This document shows positions 46,235 through 48,270 of a stretch of 48,270 nt of DNA, piece after piece. The translations under genes and the position numbers were made by a program. Numbering within the stretch: the stretch's first letter is position 1; each line of letters begins with the position of its first letter. Below the pieces are notes generated by a model. It was given only the letters and a program-made list of their open reading frames with translations, was not told where the DNA came from and did no database searches. This DNA comes from a bacterium (GTDB lineage Bacteria; Latescibacterota; Latescibacteria; Latescibacterales; Latescibacteraceae): contig JAJFUH010000229.1 in the NCBI GenBank assembly GCA_021372535.1, positions 1 to 48,270 of the forward strand, written 5' to 3'.

Positions 46235-46283
46235 AAAAAATGAGATTATCAGTAATCTGAGGGGTGGATAATTCCACCCCTCA
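46235..46283 (-). terminator. Terminator after the beta-helix gene
   Basis: A perfect 10-bp stem (TGAGGGGTGG/CCACCCCTCA, loop of 6) lies just past the stop. A second small stem (AGATTA/TAATCT) and six T residues follow on the minus strand. It separates this gene from the propeller gene. Confidence 0.75.
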
Positions 46284-46292
46284 TGGATTTAT

Positions 46293-48155
46293 TCAATTAT
46301 CAATTTCCCACCATCTAGTGTAATAAAGCACATCCTTGTCTATATTCGACGAGGTATTTGTGAAGTGGAGTTTCTTCCGGTCGTATACCATATAGAGGTA
46401 ATTTGTGTTGCCCGCAAGGCTCAGTATATAATACGATGATGACATGTTCTCCACCTGCACCCCAAACGGATTTGAATATATACCGCGATACACTTGCATA
46501 TTGCTGCTTGTTTTCTTTGCTATTAAAAGACTGTCGCCGTACGCGGTCATTGCGGTTACATAGTATTCACCAGCCGCCCGGAGAACAGGACTACCTGATT
46601 GCATGCTATATACATAAGTCGAGTCCGTGGCGAGATCCTTGAATGCAGCAAATACATACTGGTTGTTGACAAAAGCAACAGCCGTCACAGAATCAAATGC
46701 AGCAGAACTCCATACTAATGTATTTTTTAAAGTACTTTCAGTACTTTCATATATTTTAGCGTCTCCACTTTCGACTAGTGCCGTAACAAAGGTCGAGCTA
46801 GTTTTAGGAGCAAGAGCCGTTACGGTTACACCATTCGATGTTCTTCCGGAATAAACACGTGGTGCTTCCACAGATGAAGATGCAGTACTGGATTTATCGA
46901 ATTTATATACTTTACAACTATCAGAAGAGGTATCAAATGCGCTGATAATGACACTTGCAGAAGTTGTACACATATCTCCCTGTGCATAATATCCACTTTT
47001 TGCCCGTGATCCTAAAAAATGTTTTATAGGCCCTCCCTGCTTTCGGAATTTGTAAAGAGATGTCTTTCCTTCATCGAGCCTGTAAACAGCCAGATAAGCA
47101 CTATCAGCGTCACATGTAACACCATATGTTTTTACTAAATTGGACTCGGAAAATAAATAACTGATAGTATTGCCCCAGAATTCTGAAATGAAAGGATAAT
47201 GGTTATTACTGCTGTAAAATGGACCTAAATAATTATCGTCTATTACACTATAAGGATCACTGAATGTGTTATCTGTAACTATTATATTTGTACTACTGTC
47301 TTCTCCTTTATCTGTTTCAGGACAATCCTCGATAAATCCAAAATGTGCACCTTGAATTGTATTATTATCAATGGTTATACTGTTGCAGATATCCCTTAGT
47401 TTTATAGGATCACCTTCACCATTATTGGTAATATCGTTTCTTTTAATTTCAGAATTCTCTGTATATGTTAAATATATTTCATGAGCACATTGTGTTTCGA
47501 ATGGGTTATCATAAAAATCATTATCGTTTATTTTTACATTACTTAGCATATTTGTATGACCACTATATCCCCCGCTTACAATTGAATAAAAATAGTATGG
47601 TTCTTGACCAACAGACCATTCATTCCCGAAGTTGGTGAATTCGCAGTACGAGATTTCTGTGTAATCGGCATCAGGGGTCATATAAATATTGTTCATAGTG
47701 CAGACATCACCATTCCATTGCCATGAATCGTAACCATCGAATTTTATGTCTTCAATGGTATTTCCGGCATTATCAATTCTCATGACATACTGCAGACTGT
47801 CGTCCGGTGAATACCCGTAAATGACGGGTATAAAAGGCTCACCTGTATTACGTATCATGGTGATATTCGATTTGTCAACAAAAATCTGTGCTCTCACTGT
47901 GCTGTCCCATCCTCCACTGCCGCTATATGTCGTATCGCGCGGTGTCTCGAGAAATTCACCCTTTAATGCAATTGTATCACCGTTATTACAGCGATTGAGC
48001 GCCCTTTTGAGAGTTTTGAATGCATCGGTACTCATATTGGTCCCATAGTGTGTATCGCTACCATCCCAGCCATCAACATACCACGTGGCTCCCCAGATTG
48101 TGGCTGCACACAAGAATATAGCTATGGTGCTCATGAAAAACAATGATCGTCTCAT
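46293..48155 (-). CDS. Exported right-handed parallel beta-helix protein
   Basis: I choose the ATG at 48155: GGAGTG lies upstream at the right distance; the frame is open to 48185. The signal is RRSLFFMSTIAIFLCAATIWGA. The first ~300 residues show beta-helix rungs typical of pectate-lyase-like/PbH1 proteins (YVDGWDGSDTHYG, KTLKRALNRCNNGDTIALKG, IKRNDITNNGEGDP, ITIDNNTIQG, IIVTDNTF). The rest is a Ser/Tyr/Thr-rich beta region without a clear family, possibly a propeller of irregular blades. No catalytic residues can be assigned. It has no sorting tail, and a terminator follows. Low GC like its downstream neighbour. Confidence 0.75.
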   Translation of the reverse strand: MRRSLFFMSTIAIFLCAATIWGATWYVDGWDGSDTHYGTNMSTDAFKTLKRALNRCNNGDTIALKGEFLETPRDTTYSGSGGWDSTVRAQIFVDKSNITMIRNTGEPFIPVIYGYSPDDSLQYVMRIDNAGNTIEDIKFDGYDSWQWNGDVCTMNNIYMTPDADYTEISYCEFTNFGNEWSVGQEPYYFYSIVSGGYSGHTNMLSNVKINDNDFYDNPFETQCAHEIYLTYTENSEIKRNDITNNGEGDPIKLRDICNSITIDNNTIQGAHFGFIEDCPETDKGEDSSTNIIVTDNTFSDPYSVIDDNYLGPFYSSNNHYPFISEFWGNTISYLFSESNLVKTYGVTCDADSAYLAVYRLDEGKTSLYKFRKQGGPIKHFLGSRAKSGYYAQGDMCTTSASVIISAFDTSSDSCKVYKFDKSSTASSSVEAPRVYSGRTSNGVTVTALAPKTSSTFVTALVESGDAKIYESTESTLKNTLVWSSAAFDSVTAVAFVNNQYVFAAFKDLATDSTYVYSMQSGSPVLRAAGEYYVTAMTAYGDSLLIAKKTSSNMQVYRGIYSNPFGVQVENMSSSYYILSLAGNTNYLYMVYDRKKLHFTNTSSNIDKDVLYYTRWWEIDN

Positions 48156-48205
48156 TTTTCCACTCCTTATTTGTAATACAGTCATTTTATAAGATTTATT
48201 TTGGG

Positions 48206-48270
48206 TTATTTCATCAGCGTTATTCTGTGGCTCAGAAATTCCTTTCCAGCCTCAAGACGCACGAAATACA
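48206..48270 (-). CDS. C-terminal end of another sorting-tail protein
   Basis: Only the last 21 codons are inside the window: YFVRLEAGKEFLSHRITLMK then TAA. This matches the end of FlgD-like/type IX sorting tails (compare GIYFARLTCGGRTATGKIVM in the propeller protein). The rest lies past the right edge. Confidence 0.7.
   Translation of the reverse strand, partial: YFVRLEAGKEFLSHRITLMK

Overview
The window is about 48 kb of a bacterial chromosome with no rRNA, tRNA, CRISPR array or recognisable transposase. It carries exported carbohydrate-active enzymes, export-signal lipoproteins, a beta-propeller protein ending in a type IX secretion/FlgD-like C-terminal tail, corrinoid-type methyltransferases and interspersed short palindromic repeats. 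That mix suggests an uncultured, Gram-negative polysaccharide degrader of the wider FCB group (Latescibacterota-like lineages would fit). This placement is inference from gene content; no marker gene is present.

Layout. 1-419 (-): start of a YncE-type propeller lipoprotein. 692-6009 (+): a secreted GH2 glycosidase and a secreted M28 peptidase, closed by a strong terminator. 6154-14506 (-): a metal-uptake cluster (small membrane protein, outer-membrane barrel, ZnuA-like binding protein, two ABC-3 permeases, but no ATPase) followed by a giant LamG/CARDB exported protein whose ribosome-binding site can pair with its own leader. 14670-15257 (-): a Tat-exported DUF1284-like protein. 15563-18912: an AT-rich island (UvrA2-type ATPase, DUF3795 protein, broken PadR-like gene) bounded by two different palindromic elements. 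19300-25546: a 2-oxoacid dehydrogenase E1 alpha-beta fusion, translationally coupled to a lipoyl-domain/ketosynthase-III fusion, then an old-yellow-enzyme-type reductase and a convergent SDR. 26128-28344 (-): NRAMP metal transporter plus tandem UspA protein. 28753-36272 (+): an L-arabinose-type ABC importer with two substrate-binding lipoproteins, followed by a UroD-like protein and an MttB-family methyltransferase. 36363-43681 (-): a second GH2 paralogous to the first, a GH42-like exported protein, an exported RidA-like lipoprotein and a class-C beta-lactamase-like hydrolase. 43973-48270 (-): a Reg_prop propeller with a sorting tail, a right-handed beta-helix protein and the last 21 residues of another sorting-tail protein.

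How the genes may work together. Exported glycosidases, peptidase and beta-helix/LamG proteins would release small products; the AraFGH-type importer takes up a sugar-like ligand, and the methyltransferase pair beside it suggests the cargo or a co-substrate is methylated. The most unusual unit is the E1 fusion plus lipoyl-KASIII fusion. It looks like a two-protein machine that decarboxylates a 2-oxoacid, carries the acyl group on lipoate and hands it directly to a ketosynthase, without the usual E2 and E3.
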